8,341 nucleotides of DNA from Acidobacteriota bacterium (GCA_020201365.1 JAIVGV010000065.1:1-8341); one strand, 5' to 3'; positions 1 through 7,347 are shown, counted from the stretch's first letter. Program-made: numbers and translations. Notes: generated by a model from the letters alone, not told the origin.

Positions 1-97
1 CGCCCGCGCCGCCCGCGCCCGCGGACGCGACGACGAAGGCGCACGTCGCCGTCAGCAACGTCGCGGCGCACGCCGCGAGGATTTTGCGTCGAGCCAT
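1..97 (-). CDS. 5' end of a secreted/exported protein (partial)
   Basis: Reading leftward from the ATG at 97-95, 32 codons stay open to the window edge. The start MARRKILAACAATLL is a typical Sec signal peptide: positively charged n-region (R3, R4, K5), a hydrophobic core at about residues 6-23, and a small-residue cleavage region (V-A-S-A then Gly/Ala-rich) near residues 24-26. Cys10 and Cys19 are not in a convincing lipobox, so a lipoprotein is not favoured. The gene is cut by the window, so its function cannot be given. No strong Shine-Dalgarno precedes the ATG. An extended -10-like TGCTAATCT lies at 149-141 on the same strand but has only a poor -35. The gene is tandem with the histidine kinase, 149 bp downstream of it, with a palindromic repeat between them. 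Confidence 0.6.
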   Translation of the reverse strand, partial: MARRKILAACAATLLTATCAFVVASAGAGGAG

Positions 98-159
98 CGT
101 GACTTGGGAACCGCCGGTGTCGGGCTGTCGGAGCGCCGAGAGATTAGCACCAAAAAGGG

Positions 160-234
160 GAACGATGAAGTAGGAACGCGGAGCGATGAAGTAAAGACCT
201 CTTGTCTTACTTCATCGCTCCGCGTTCCTCGTTC
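160..234. repeat. Heptad-built palindromic repeat element, copy A
   Basis: Bases 172-194 pair perfectly with 207-229 (23 bp). After a single bulged A at 195, three more pairs (196-198 with 204-206) close a 5-nt loop at 199-203. A further 6-bp pairing of 160-165 with 229-234 is possible at the base. The left arm reads in 7-base units (CGATGAA, GTAGGAA, CGCGGAG, CGATGAA). Bases 162-190 match 7349-7377 at 28 of 29 positions, so this is a dispersed element and not a one-off hairpin. It starts about 12 nt past the kinase stop codon and could also stabilise that mRNA's 3' end. The nearest T-tract on the minus strand (156-152) is about 15 nt beyond the stem, so it is not a classical intrinsic terminator. 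Confidence 0.85.
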
Positions 235-246
235 TGACTTTTCTTT

Positions 247-3216
247 TCAGTCTCCGACGGCTTGCAGGCGCGAGGCGCGCGCGGCGGGGAGCGTGATGCG
301 GAAGGTGGTGCCGCGCGCGGGCGCGCTCTCGACCGAGATGTGACCGGAGTGCTCCTGGACGATGCCGTAGGAGACGGCAAGACCGAGCCCCGTGCCGCGC
401 CCGACGCCCTTCGTGGTGAAGAAGGGATCGTAGATGCGCGCGACGTTTTCGGGGGCGATGCCGACGCCTGTGTCGGCGACGTACACGGCGACCGCGTCGC
501 CGTCCGACTCGGTGCGCAGCGCGACGCGACCGCCGTCGGGCATCGCGTCGCGCGCGTTCAAAAGTAGATTCGTGAAGACCTGCTGGAGCTTGCCCGCGTT
601 GCCGAAGACGCGCGGCAGATCCGAGTCGTACTCGCGCGCGATCTCGATCTGCGAGTGGCGCATCTGCGGCTCGAGGAGTTGCAGCGTGTCGTCGAGCACG
701 TGGTTTAAGTCAACCTCGCCGAACTCCGCGACGTTGCCCGTGCGCGAGAAGTTCAGGAGGTTGTTGACGATGCCCGTGGCGCGCTCGGTCTGCCGGTGGA
801 TTTTTTCGAGCAGCTTGTGCTTCGGGTCGTGAGTGGCGAGCATGCCCAAAAGCATCTGCGTGTAGGAGGAGACGCCGGTGAGCGGCGTGTTGATCTCGTG
901 CGCGACGCCCGCCGCGAGCAGACCGATGGACGACAATTTCTCGCGCTGCTGCAACTGCTCTTCCAGACGCACACGACCCGTCACGTCTTCGAGGACGACG
1001 AGCGCGCCGGTGTGCTCGGCGGTCTCGGCGCGTCGCAAGGGGGCGATGGCGATGTTCATGATGAGCGGTCGCCCGGTGCGCGTCGCCGTGTGGAGCTTGT
1101 AGATGTTGCGCAGCTCGGTCAACTGCCAGCCCGCGCCGCCCAAGACCTGCTCTAAGGTTTCGGCGAAGTCCTCGGCGAACAGCTCCTCGACGCGGCGACC
1201 GAGCGCCTCGTCGCGCCCGACGCCCATCATCCCTTCGAGCGCGGAGTTGCAGCCCGTCACGCGCCCCGCCGAGTCCACGGCGAGGAGCCCGACGTTGATC
1301 GACTCGACGATTGACTCGTTGAACTCCTTGAGCATCTCAAGCTCCGCCGCGCGCTCCGCCTGCTCCTCGTAGAGCAGGCTGTTCTCGACCGCGACGGCGA
1401 CGTAGCCGGAGACGGTGCGCAGAATTTCCAAATCCTCCGACGAGAGCAGCGCGCCGCCCGTCGAGCGCCCCAACCCGATGACGGCGATCATGCGACCGCG
1501 CACGACGCAGGGCACGTAGTAGTGGAGCGCGCGGCGGACGAACGAGGTGGTTTCGGGCGCGAGATCGATCTCGTCGGCGCGCACCACGCCCGTCGCCGCC
1601 GAGCGCACGCGGATCATCTCGCGGAAGTCCTGCGGCACGATCAGGTCGTTGGAGAGCCCGGCGGCGCGCGCGACGCGGTAGCCGCCCGGCGACTTCCCGT
1701 CTTCGACGAAGATCGCGACGCGCGCCACGCCCAAGACCTCTTGCAGGCGGCTCACGAGCGCATCCAGCAAGGGTTCGAGCGCGGTCGTCGCCGAGAGCGT
1801 GCGACCGAAGTCGAGCAGGCTGTGGCGCAAATCATACCGCTCGCCGTAGAAGAGGCGATCCACGCGCTCCTGCAGGAAGTGCTTGATCGGCGCGGCGGTC
1901 ATCACGATGACGGACATCGCGAGCACGGCGACGATGACGCGCAAGGTGATCGCGCCCGCGGAGAGTTCGCCGCCGAAGGCGTAGAGCCCGGCGACGTAAA
2001 CGACCGTGCCGATCATCAGCGCGATGAAGACGGTCGTCAGCGAGTAGACCGCCGCGCGGCGCACGACGATGTCCACGTCCATCAGCCGGTAGCGCACGAC
2101 CGAGTTTCCGAACGTGAGCGGGATGAGCGCGAGCGGGAGCACCGCCGCGTCCGTCAGCCAGTGGTTCGTCTGCTCGGCGGCGAGCGAGGCGGGCGAACTG
2201 ATGTCGCCGAACAGATAGCCGGCGGCGTAGAGCAGCGTGAACGGGGCGACGGCGAGCACCGAGCCCCAGACGACCCACTTGAGCTGCTGGCGGACGACCG
2301 CCGAGTCGCTGCGCCAGAAGCGCATCACGAGCATCGTCGAGCCCGCGACGAGACCGGCGGTGAAGTGCGCGAGCATCAGCGTCCAGAGGGCGCGCACGAA
2401 GTCGTCCGAGAGGTTCGGGCGGACGTGCAAGACGCGCGCGATCTCGTTCGGGTAGTAGCTCAAGGCGCTTAAGAAAACGAGCGCGGCGGCGGGCACGTAC
2501 AAGAGCGGCGCGAGCCAGCGGCGTCTCTCGGAGAGGCGGCGGCGCACCGGGTAGATCGCGCAGAAGTGCAGGAAGAGCGGCGCGAAGAGGATGAACGCGG
2601 CGTCGTCGAGGAAGGCGACCGACTGGTCGAGGTCTTCGTAGTAGCCGACGGGCTTGTAGAAGTGGAAGACGAACGCGGCGAGGCAGAGCAGCGCGAAGTG
2701 CATCACGAAGGGCGCGCGCTCGCCCTGCTTGAAGAGGACGAAGAGACCGACGAGCAGATAGACGACGCCGATGGCGTTGATGTAGAGGTCGCGCGTCGTG
2801 TTGACTGACGGCGATTCGAGGCGGTCGAGCGTGACGTAGTAGGGCTGCGACTCGCCGCCCCGCGGATCGGGGCGGAGGATCAGGTAGCGCAGCCGCCCGC
2901 CGGAGTGCCTCGACTCTTCGAGCCAGATCTGCACGTCCGCGGAGTTCGTCACGGGCTCGTCGTGCTCGTCGTCGAGGCTGACGGCGACGAGGCGGTCGCC
3001 CGGCAGCACGCCCAAGACCCCCGCGCGCCCGGCGACCGAGGTCGGGCTGACGTGCTTGGCGAAGACGCCTTGCGGGGTCTGCTTCCACTCGACGCCGTCC
3101 GTGACGGGCGGCGTGCGCGTCATGCGCTGTTGGAAGTTGAGCGCGCCCGCGACGACGAGCAGCGCCGCCGCCATCAGCAGCACCCACGCCCTCGTCGTCA
3201 AAAGCGATCTCTTCAT
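247..3216 (-). CDS. Membrane sensor histidine kinase: PDZ-like, multi-TM, GAF, PAS, HisKA, HATPase
   Basis: This is a 989-residue two-component sensor kinase that autophosphorylates on His and passes phosphate to an unseen response regulator. TM1 is at about residues 10-26. A PDZ-like extracytoplasmic segment follows at about 45-132, with a core around VAGRAGVLGVLPGDRLVAVS. About nine further membrane spans lie between 145 and 441. After a linker (FYGERYDLRHSLLDF, 456-470) come a GAF-like domain (475-612), a short coiled segment, and a PAS domain (632-750). The H-box is GVAHEINTPLTG with phospho-acceptor His773. The ATPase has an N-box (N883, N887, D890), a G1 box D915-TGVG, an F-box around DPFFTTKG (930-937) and a G2 box GRGTGLGLA (939-947). 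All catalytic motifs are intact. The start is supported by GAAGG (3228-3224) 7 nt upstream. The PDZ-plus-multi-TM sensor recalls Bacillus ComP in layout only. No regulator gene adjoins it, so it looks orphan within the window. The input signal is unknown. Confidence 0.93.
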   Translation of the reverse strand: MKRSLLTTRAWVLLMAAALLVVAGALNFQQRMTRTPPVTDGVEWKQTPQGVFAKHVSPTSVAGRAGVLGVLPGDRLVAVSLDDEHDEPVTNSADVQIWLEESRHSGGRLRYLILRPDPRGGESQPYYVTLDRLESPSVNTTRDLYINAIGVVYLLVGLFVLFKQGERAPFVMHFALLCLAAFVFHFYKPVGYYEDLDQSVAFLDDAAFILFAPLFLHFCAIYPVRRRLSERRRWLAPLLYVPAAALVFLSALSYYPNEIARVLHVRPNLSDDFVRALWTLMLAHFTAGLVAGSTMLVMRFWRSDSAVVRQQLKWVVWGSVLAVAPFTLLYAAGYLFGDISSPASLAAEQTNHWLTDAAVLPLALIPLTFGNSVVRYRLMDVDIVVRRAAVYSLTTVFIALMIGTVVYVAGLYAFGGELSAGAITLRVIVAVLAMSVIVMTAAPIKHFLQERVDRLFYGERYDLRHSLLDFGRTLSATTALEPLLDALVSRLQEVLGVARVAIFVEDGKSPGGYRVARAAGLSNDLIVPQDFREMIRVRSAATGVVRADEIDLAPETTSFVRRALHYYVPCVVRGRMIAVIGLGRSTGGALLSSEDLEILRTVSGYVAVAVENSLLYEEQAERAAELEMLKEFNESIVESINVGLLAVDSAGRVTGCNSALEGMMGVGRDEALGRRVEELFAEDFAETLEQVLGGAGWQLTELRNIYKLHTATRTGRPLIMNIAIAPLRRAETAEHTGALVVLEDVTGRVRLEEQLQQREKLSSIGLLAAGVAHEINTPLTGVSSYTQMLLGMLATHDPKHKLLEKIHRQTERATGIVNNLLNFSRTGNVAEFGEVDLNHVLDDTLQLLEPQMRHSQIEIAREYDSDLPRVFGNAGKLQQVFTNLLLNARDAMPDGGRVALRTESDGDAVAVYVADTGVGIAPENVARIYDPFFTTKGVGRGTGLGLAVSYGIVQEHSGHISVESAPARGTTFRITLPAARASRLQAVGD

Positions 3217-3644
3217 CGCGAAACCTTCGTCAAAACTTCCGCACGCGATCCGGACTTTTCAAACGCGACCCGCCTGCTAAATCAACTGTTTAGAAGCAAC
3301 TGACGTTCCAGCACGAAAACCCGGCGAGCCGCGCCCGCCGGAAGCGAAACGGCGCGCGCCCGTCGCGTACATCGCGCGCGGTTTTTCGCGCCGCGCCCCC
3401 GCGTCTAATAAACTCTTAAACGGCGCGCACGTCGTAATTTTCAGCCCGATTCAATCCGAGTTTTTGTATCTCGTCCGAGATTTTGGAAGGCGCACCGGAG
3501 GGAGCGGGTTTCACGGCGAAACTGGCAACGGGGGCGACGGGGAGAATTTCGCGCCTCTCGCGCGCACGCCACCCTCGACTCACACGCCGCGCTCGCGCTC
3601 CACGGCTCGCGTCGGCTTCACGCTCCGCCCGCGGCGGCGCGCGC
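3217..3644. other. 428-bp intergenic region between barrel gene and kinase
   Basis: Both flanking genes read leftward, so this gap must hold the 3' end of the barrel transcript and the leader of the kinase gene. Apart from the kinase Shine-Dalgarno (3228-3224) I see no confident element. AT-rich islands at about 3401-3420 and 3436-3467 stand out from the surrounding GC-rich sequence and could be promoter regions, but no well-spaced -35/-10 pair is convincing. A small inverted repeat, CTAAA-7 nt-TTTAG, sits at 3277-3293, about 60 bp upstream of the kinase start. There is no stem followed by a T-run after the barrel stop codon. Short plus-strand open frames here have no protein-like character. 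Confidence 0.5.
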
Positions 3645-5453
3645 TTAGAAGCGGAGCGAGATGCCGCCGCGCACGCTGCGGCGGTTGAGCGTCGCGACGG
3701 TCAGCGTGTCGCCGTCGTCGGCGGCGTTGAGCAGGTCGAGCAGGTTGCGCGCGTCGAGGAGCGCCTCGGCGTGGACGGGCAGACCGAAGGTCGGCAAGTC
3801 CTGCGTGACGAGGATGCTCAAAGAGGGGTCGAAGACGGCGAGCCGACCCGCGAACGGATCGATCGCGAAGACGGACGCGCGCGGCGAGAACCTTAAGACG
3901 GTGCGGACGCGCGTGCCCGCGCCGAACGAAGAGTCAACCTGCGCGGCGAAGGTCTGGAAGAAGCCGTCGCGGAAGACGTCGCGGGGCTTGGTCGAGAGCG
4001 AGAGGGGCGCGAGCTGCTGACCGCGCCCGAAGGAGTAGCCCGCGCTCGCCTGCATGAAGCCGCTCACGCGGCGCGTGTAAACGAGTCGCATCCCGCGCGC
4101 GCCGCCCTGCTGGTTGGCGACCCTGAGCAGCTCCGCGCCGTTCGCGCCGTCGAACCCGCTCACGGAGAGGTTCATCAGCCCGACGCCCCGCCCGTCCGTC
4201 GTGTCGAAAAACGCCGTCGCCTCCAAGTTCGACGAGTTGTCGATCACGCGCTCGACGCCGAACTCGAGCCGTCGGCTGCGCTCGGTCACCGCGCGACCGT
4301 CAACGAAGGCGACGGGCTGCTGCGCCGCGTCCGCGAAATTCACCTGCGCCGTCTCAAGGTTCGCGGACGACTGCGGGTCGCGCGCCGCTTCGCCGGCGGG
4401 CGCGTAAGCGGCGTGGACGCGCGTGCGGGCGTTGGCGTCAAACGCGAAGCCGAGGCGCGGCGAGAGCGCGCCCGTGCCGCGAGCGCCGAGGAAGCGCGAG
4501 TAGTCGAGCCCCATCACGACGACGACGCCGTCTTTGACGATCCACTCGTCAACGGCGCGCACGGAGACCTGGCTGAGCGAGTTTCCGAAGCTTGAAGAGT
4601 TGCGCGCGAGGAGCGGCAGCGTCGCCCCGCCGAGCGTGACGCGGACGCCGTGGCGGTCGGTCGCGCGCCACGCGCCGGTCGTCTCCAGCCGCGCGTAGCC
4701 GTTCGAGGCGAGCTGTCCGGCGAAGACGAGGTTGAGCTGATCGGTCGCGGGCGCGGAGACGGCGAAGTTCGTGCCGACGAAGGCTGAAGAGACCGGGCTC
4801 CGTGAAAACCCGGTGTAAGTTTCGACGACGCCGTGGGCGGCGCGTGAGTTGTTTGATGAAAGCTGCGCGGCTGGCGCGTCGCCCGACGGCGCGCCGTCTT
4901 CGTCCGCGCCGCCGTCGTCGGCGTTCTGACCCGTGGCTTGCGCGATTGCCGCCTCGGCGATCTCGGCGGAAGAGTCCTGCGCGCCGTCCTGCTGGAAGAT
5001 GGTGCGGTGCGCCGCCGCCGAGCGCAGGCGCCACTTCGGATCGTTGCGGTCGGCTCGCCGCTCAGGCGCGGTGCGACCCTGCCCGAGCGGTTCGAGGTTG
5101 AAGCGGTAGCTGAGCTCGTCCGACGGGTTGACCTGGACGGAGTTGAAGGAGACTTCGCGGAAGCCGTCGGCGAGCGCGGTCAAGAGGTACTTGCCCGGCA
5201 GCACGCGCGCCGTGAAGGTGCCGTCCTGCGCGGTGCTCGTCTGCTTCGAGACGGTGTCGGCGCCCTCGCGTATGAAGCGGATGATCGCGCCCGCGAGCGG
5301 CTGCCCCTTCGAGTCGCGCACGAGCCCCGTGACCGTGCCGAGCCTGTGCGAAGCAGTGCCGCCCTTCGCCTGCGCGGCGGGCTGGGCAGCCCACGCGAGC
5401 AGAACAGTCGCCGCGAGGAGCGTCAAAGTCACGCGCATGGAGTTCTTCCTCAT
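3645..5453 (-). CDS. Outer-membrane beta-barrel protein with N-terminal carboxypeptidase-regulatory-like domain
   Basis: This 602-residue exported protein has a Sec signal peptide at residues 1-29 (charged start, core VTLTLLAATVLLAWAA, cleavage after A-Q-A). At about 38-120 is a carboxypeptidase-regulatory-like (Ig-fold) domain with the usual signatures: TGLVRDSKGQPLAGA, then DGTF, then LPGKYLLTALADGF. A basic linker containing RNDPKWRLRS (136-145) and an acidic Ala/Gly/Asp-rich stretch (160-200) follow. Residues 210-602 show alternating hydrophobic strands like a TonB-dependent-receptor barrel, ending in GGISLRF with the terminal Phe typical of barrel-assembly signals. Families with this N-terminal domain usually have a plug domain and are much longer. 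I recognise no plug and no clear TonB box, so import function is uncertain. It may be a structural or degenerate member. The ATG at 5453 is chosen because GGGAGG lies 9 nt upstream and the signal peptide begins there. Confidence 0.82.
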   Translation of the reverse strand: MRKNSMRVTLTLLAATVLLAWAAQPAAQAKGGTASHRLGTVTGLVRDSKGQPLAGAIIRFIREGADTVSKQTSTAQDGTFTARVLPGKYLLTALADGFREVSFNSVQVNPSDELSYRFNLEPLGQGRTAPERRADRNDPKWRLRSAAAHRTIFQQDGAQDSSAEIAEAAIAQATGQNADDGGADEDGAPSGDAPAAQLSSNNSRAAHGVVETYTGFSRSPVSSAFVGTNFAVSAPATDQLNLVFAGQLASNGYARLETTGAWRATDRHGVRVTLGGATLPLLARNSSSFGNSLSQVSVRAVDEWIVKDGVVVVMGLDYSRFLGARGTGALSPRLGFAFDANARTRVHAAYAPAGEAARDPQSSANLETAQVNFADAAQQPVAFVDGRAVTERSRRLEFGVERVIDNSSNLEATAFFDTTDGRGVGLMNLSVSGFDGANGAELLRVANQQGGARGMRLVYTRRVSGFMQASAGYSFGRGQQLAPLSLSTKPRDVFRDGFFQTFAAQVDSSFGAGTRVRTVLRFSPRASVFAIDPFAGRLAVFDPSLSILVTQDLPTFGLPVHAEALLDARNLLDLLNAADDGDTLTVATLNRRSVRGGISLRF

Positions 5454-5462
5454 CGCACCGAA

Positions 5463-5468
5463 CCTCCC
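5463..5468 (-). promoter_or_regulatory. Shine-Dalgarno for the outer-membrane barrel gene
   Basis: GGGAGG on the minus strand, 9 nt before the ATG at 5453-5451. It decides the start: the longer open frame from 5525 would place 24 residues without signal-peptide character ahead of the real signal sequence. A second in-frame ATG at 5438 is less well placed. Confidence 0.75.
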
Positions 5469-5581
5469 GGCGCGCGCCGCCGCCGACTCGACCGAGCCGA
5501 CGCACGCGCGCGCCAACGAGCGCACACACTTCCCTGACGGTTCACGAGGTCTAGCGGACGCGGGAGACGATCATTCTGCGC

Positions 5582-5600
5582 GCAGCCCGCGCGGGGCTGC
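5582..5600 (-). other. Hairpin in the predicted leader of the barrel gene
   Basis: A perfect 7-bp stem (GCAGCCC at 5582-5588 with GGGCTGC at 5594-5600) closes a 5-nt GC-only loop. It lies inside the approximately 208-nt untranslated leader predicted from the promoter at 5669-5697. No T-run follows it on the minus strand, so it is not a terminator by itself. A role in mRNA stability or attenuation is only possible. Confidence 0.4.
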
Positions 5601-5644
5601 CTGTCGCACGTCGCGAAAGAGTTTCGAGTCACGCCTGACAGATT

Positions 5645-5683
5645 GCCGACCGGGGCGCGAAGGCGTCCATTTTCGCCGACCGG
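5645..5683. repeat. Pair of 9-bp direct repeats around the barrel-gene start site (candidate operator)
   Basis: GCCGACCGG occurs at 5645-5653 and again at 5675-5683, exactly 30 bp apart, about three helical turns. The upstream copy (relative to transcription) lies inside the -35/-10 spacer of the promoter at 5669-5697. The other lies at about +9 to +17 of the predicted transcript. Position and phasing are what a repressor operator would show, but no regulator is identified and a chance repeat in GC-rich DNA is possible. Confidence 0.35.
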
Positions 5684-5697
5684 AAAAAGCGTGTCAA
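5669..5697 (-). promoter_or_regulatory. Sigma70-type promoter for the barrel gene
   Basis: On the minus strand there is a perfect -35 TTGACA (5697-5692), a 17-nt spacer and a -10 of GAAAAT (5674-5669), which matches 4 of 6 consensus bases. It points at the barrel gene and predicts a start near 5662, giving a leader of about 208 nt. Housekeeping promoters of this type are established for most bacteria. Its use here is inferred. Confidence 0.55.
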
Positions 5698-5794
5698 GCA
5701 AGCCGTTGGAAGGCGCGCCGGGCGTCCCGCGTTGCCCCGCCGGGCTGACGACTGCCAGCTTAAGATTAGCCCTGGATCAACTTCGACCCGGCGT

Positions 5795-5888
5795 TCACCG
5801 CCGCAGGCGCAGAGGGCGCAGAGTTTACGCAAGGGAAGAAGCGGCTTTCTCTGCGTAGCCTCCGCGTCCTCTGCGCCTGCGGCGGTGA
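5795..5888. repeat. Palindromic repeat element built partly from 9-base units
   Basis: Bases 5795-5815 are a perfect 21-bp reverse complement of 5868-5888. Farther in, CGCAGAG (5817-5823) pairs with CTCTGCG (5849-5855), leaving about 12 unpaired nt on the right side (5856-5867) and a terminal loop near 5824-5848. The left arm contains GGCGCAGAG twice in perfect tandem (5806-5823). The right arm carries related CTCTGCG and CCTCCGCG units. This style of 'GCAGAG' palindrome is a recurrent non-coding repeat in many bacterial genomes, as far as I recall. It lies in the divergent spacer, between the two promoters, with no gene inside it. Confidence 0.8.
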
Positions 5889-5947
5889 GTCTTCCGGCTA
5901 GCAATAGCGTCGGCGCGAGTCGGGAAACCACCGCCCTGATCGCACGT

Positions 5948-5976
5948 TTGCCCGCGACTTTTTCGCGTGTTACGAT
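5948..5976 (+). promoter_or_regulatory. Candidate sigma70-type promoter for the peptidase/nuclease pair
   Basis: TTGCCC (5948-5953), a 17-nt spacer and TACGAT (5971-5976) each match 4 of 6 consensus positions. It predicts a start near 5983 and a leader of about 58 nt before the peptidase ATG. It is the best-spaced pair I see on the plus strand between the palindromic repeat and the gene, but the match is moderate. Confidence 0.38.
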
Positions 5977-6040
5977 TCCGCTTGCCGCGAAAGTAAGCCC
6001 GCCTGTGGGTTAGTAATTTTCGCCCGCAAGTCACCTGAAG

Positions 6041-7342
6041 ATGATCGATCTAGTCCGCACGACGAGGCTCGCCAACGGCGCCGCCGTCCTGACCGAGCAC
6101 ATGCCATCTTTGCGCTCGGCGACCGTCGGCGTCTGGGTGCGGCGCGGCTCGCGCCACGAGCGCAAAGACTGGAACGGCATCTGCCACTTCATCGAGCACG
6201 CGGTTTTTAAGGGCACGCGCCGCCGCTCCGCCCTCGACATCGCCGTCGAATCCGACCGCCTCGGCGGAAACTTCGACGCCTACACCGCCCACGAGCTGAC
6301 CGGCTTCTCGCTCAAGGTCGTTGACACGGCAGTCCCGCAGGCGTTCGACCTGCTCGCGGACATGCTCCTCGCCCCGCGCTTCGACGCCGACGACTTGGAG
6401 CGCGAGCAGAAGGTGATCATCGAAGAGATGAAGATGATCGAGGACTCTCCGGAAGAGCTCCTCAACGAACTCTTCAACGCCGCCTACTTCCCCGGACACC
6501 CCTTGGGTCGCCCCATCGAAGGCACGCCCGACACGGTTTTATCTTTCGACCGCACGCGCACGACCGCCTTCCACGCGGACGCCTACTCGCCCCGCAACCT
6601 CGTCATCGCCGCCGCCGGGAACGTCGAGCACGACCGCGTCGTCGCGCTCGCCGAACGCGCCTTCGCAGAGCTGTGGAACGACGCCGGGCGAGACTCTCAA
6701 GTTTCGTCCGCCGCCGACGGCGAAGACGTTGACGCCGCGCCGCGCCACGCCGCGCCGATCTTCGTCCGCCGCAAGAAGGAGTTGGAACAGGCGCACCTGC
6801 TGCTCGCCACGCCGTGGTCGAACGCGCGCGACGAGGATCGCTACGCGGCGAGCCTCTTGGGCTCGGTCATCGGCGGCGGCACGTCGAGCCGGCTCTGGCA
6901 GTCCATCCGCGAGGATCGGGGCTTGGCTTACGCCGTCGGCGCGGCGGCTTCGACCTTCACCGACGCGGGCGTCTTCCAAGTTTACGCGGGCACGTCGCCC
7001 GAACAGGCGGACGAAGTTCTAGAACTCTCGCTCGCGGAGATTCGACGCACCGTGCGCGAGCCGGTCGGCGAAGACGAGCTGCGGCTCGCCAAGGATCAGA
7101 TGATCGCCTCGATCCTGCTCGGGCTCGAGTCGTCGGGGACGCGCGCCGCCGCGCTCGCCCGCCAGGAGATCGTCCACGGACGCCGCCTCGCGCCCGAAGA
7201 GGTCATCGCCAAGATCGAAGCGGTCACGCCCGACGATCTGCTCGCCGTCGCCCGCTCGCGCTTCACGACGGATCAGATCGCCTTCGCCGCGCTCGGCGAG
7301 CTCAACGGCTTCAAAGTAGATCGCGCGCGGCTGGAAATTTGA
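6041..7342 (+). CDS. M16-family zinc metallopeptidase (processing-peptidase-like)
   Basis: This is a 433-residue single-unit M16 peptidase related to mitochondrial processing peptidase beta and Bacillus YmxG. The inverted zinc motif HFIEH (His49, Glu52, His53) is intact. The third ligand is expected at Glu129 in VIIEEMKMIEDSP, 75 residues after His53 as in the family. The second half (about residue 173 onward) contains the conserved segment SIREDRGLAYAVG, whose Arg290 and Tyr297 have the spacing of the substrate-binding Arg/Tyr pair. The protein is therefore predicted to be active, usually as a homodimer cleaving short peptides or unfolded protein. There is no signal peptide, so it is probably cytoplasmic. 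A flexible acidic insert lies at about 212-238. The Shine-Dalgarno before 6041 is weak. The gene lies 94 bp upstream of the WalJ-like gene on the same strand and probably shares its transcript. The natural substrate is unknown. Confidence 0.93.
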   Translation: MIDLVRTTRLANGAAVLTEHMPSLRSATVGVWVRRGSRHERKDWNGICHFIEHAVFKGTRRRSALDIAVESDRLGGNFDAYTAHELTGFSLKVVDTAVPQAFDLLADMLLAPRFDADDLEREQKVIIEEMKMIEDSPEELLNELFNAAYFPGHPLGRPIEGTPDTVLSFDRTRTTAFHADAYSPRNLVIAAAGNVEHDRVVALAERAFAELWNDAGRDSQVSSAADGEDVDAAPRHAAPIFVRRKKELEQAHLLLATPWSNARDEDRYAASLLGSVIGGGTSSRLWQSIREDRGLAYAVGAAASTFTDAGVFQVYAGTSPEQADEVLELSLAEIRRTVREPVGEDELRLAKDQMIASILLGLESSGTRAAALARQEIVHGRRLAPEEVIAKIEAVTPDDLLAVARSRFTTDQIAFAALGELNGFKVDRARLEI

Positions 7343-7347
7343 AAGGC

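Noticed and set aside
152..234. Intrinsic terminator for the kinase gene
   Set aside because: The stem is strong but the T5 tract on the minus strand starts about 15 nt beyond it, not directly after it. The sequence is a copy of a dispersed repeat, so I list it as a repeat.
160..234. CRISPR-like repeat
   Set aside because: Repeats are palindromic heptads without regularly spaced unique spacers, and there are no cas genes in the window.
1522..2472. 316-codon open frame on the plus strand inside the kinase gene
   Set aside because: It is antisense to a well-supported kinase. Its composition is almost entirely Arg, Glu, Asp, Ala, His and Val, as expected when a GC-rich gene is read on the opposite strand. 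No domain motif is seen.
1832..3187. 451-codon minus-strand frame overlapping the kinase
   Set aside because: Same strand but a shifted frame, giving an Arg/Ala-rich product with no motifs. The kinase frame carries all the recognised domains.
3277..3293. CTAAA/TTTAG inverted repeat as an operator upstream of the kinase
   Set aside because: Arms of only 5 bp with a 7-nt spacer are expected by chance at this scale, and no promoter with clear elements overlaps it.
3464..3688. 74-codon plus-strand frame in the barrel/kinase gap
   Set aside because: No Shine-Dalgarno, Arg/Gly/Thr-rich composition without protein-like pattern, and its end overlaps the barrel gene antisense.
5454..5525. 24-residue N-terminal extension of the barrel protein
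   Set aside because: The extension lacks signal-peptide character and bypasses the GGGAGG site at 5463-5468. The start at 5453 gives a textbook signal peptide.
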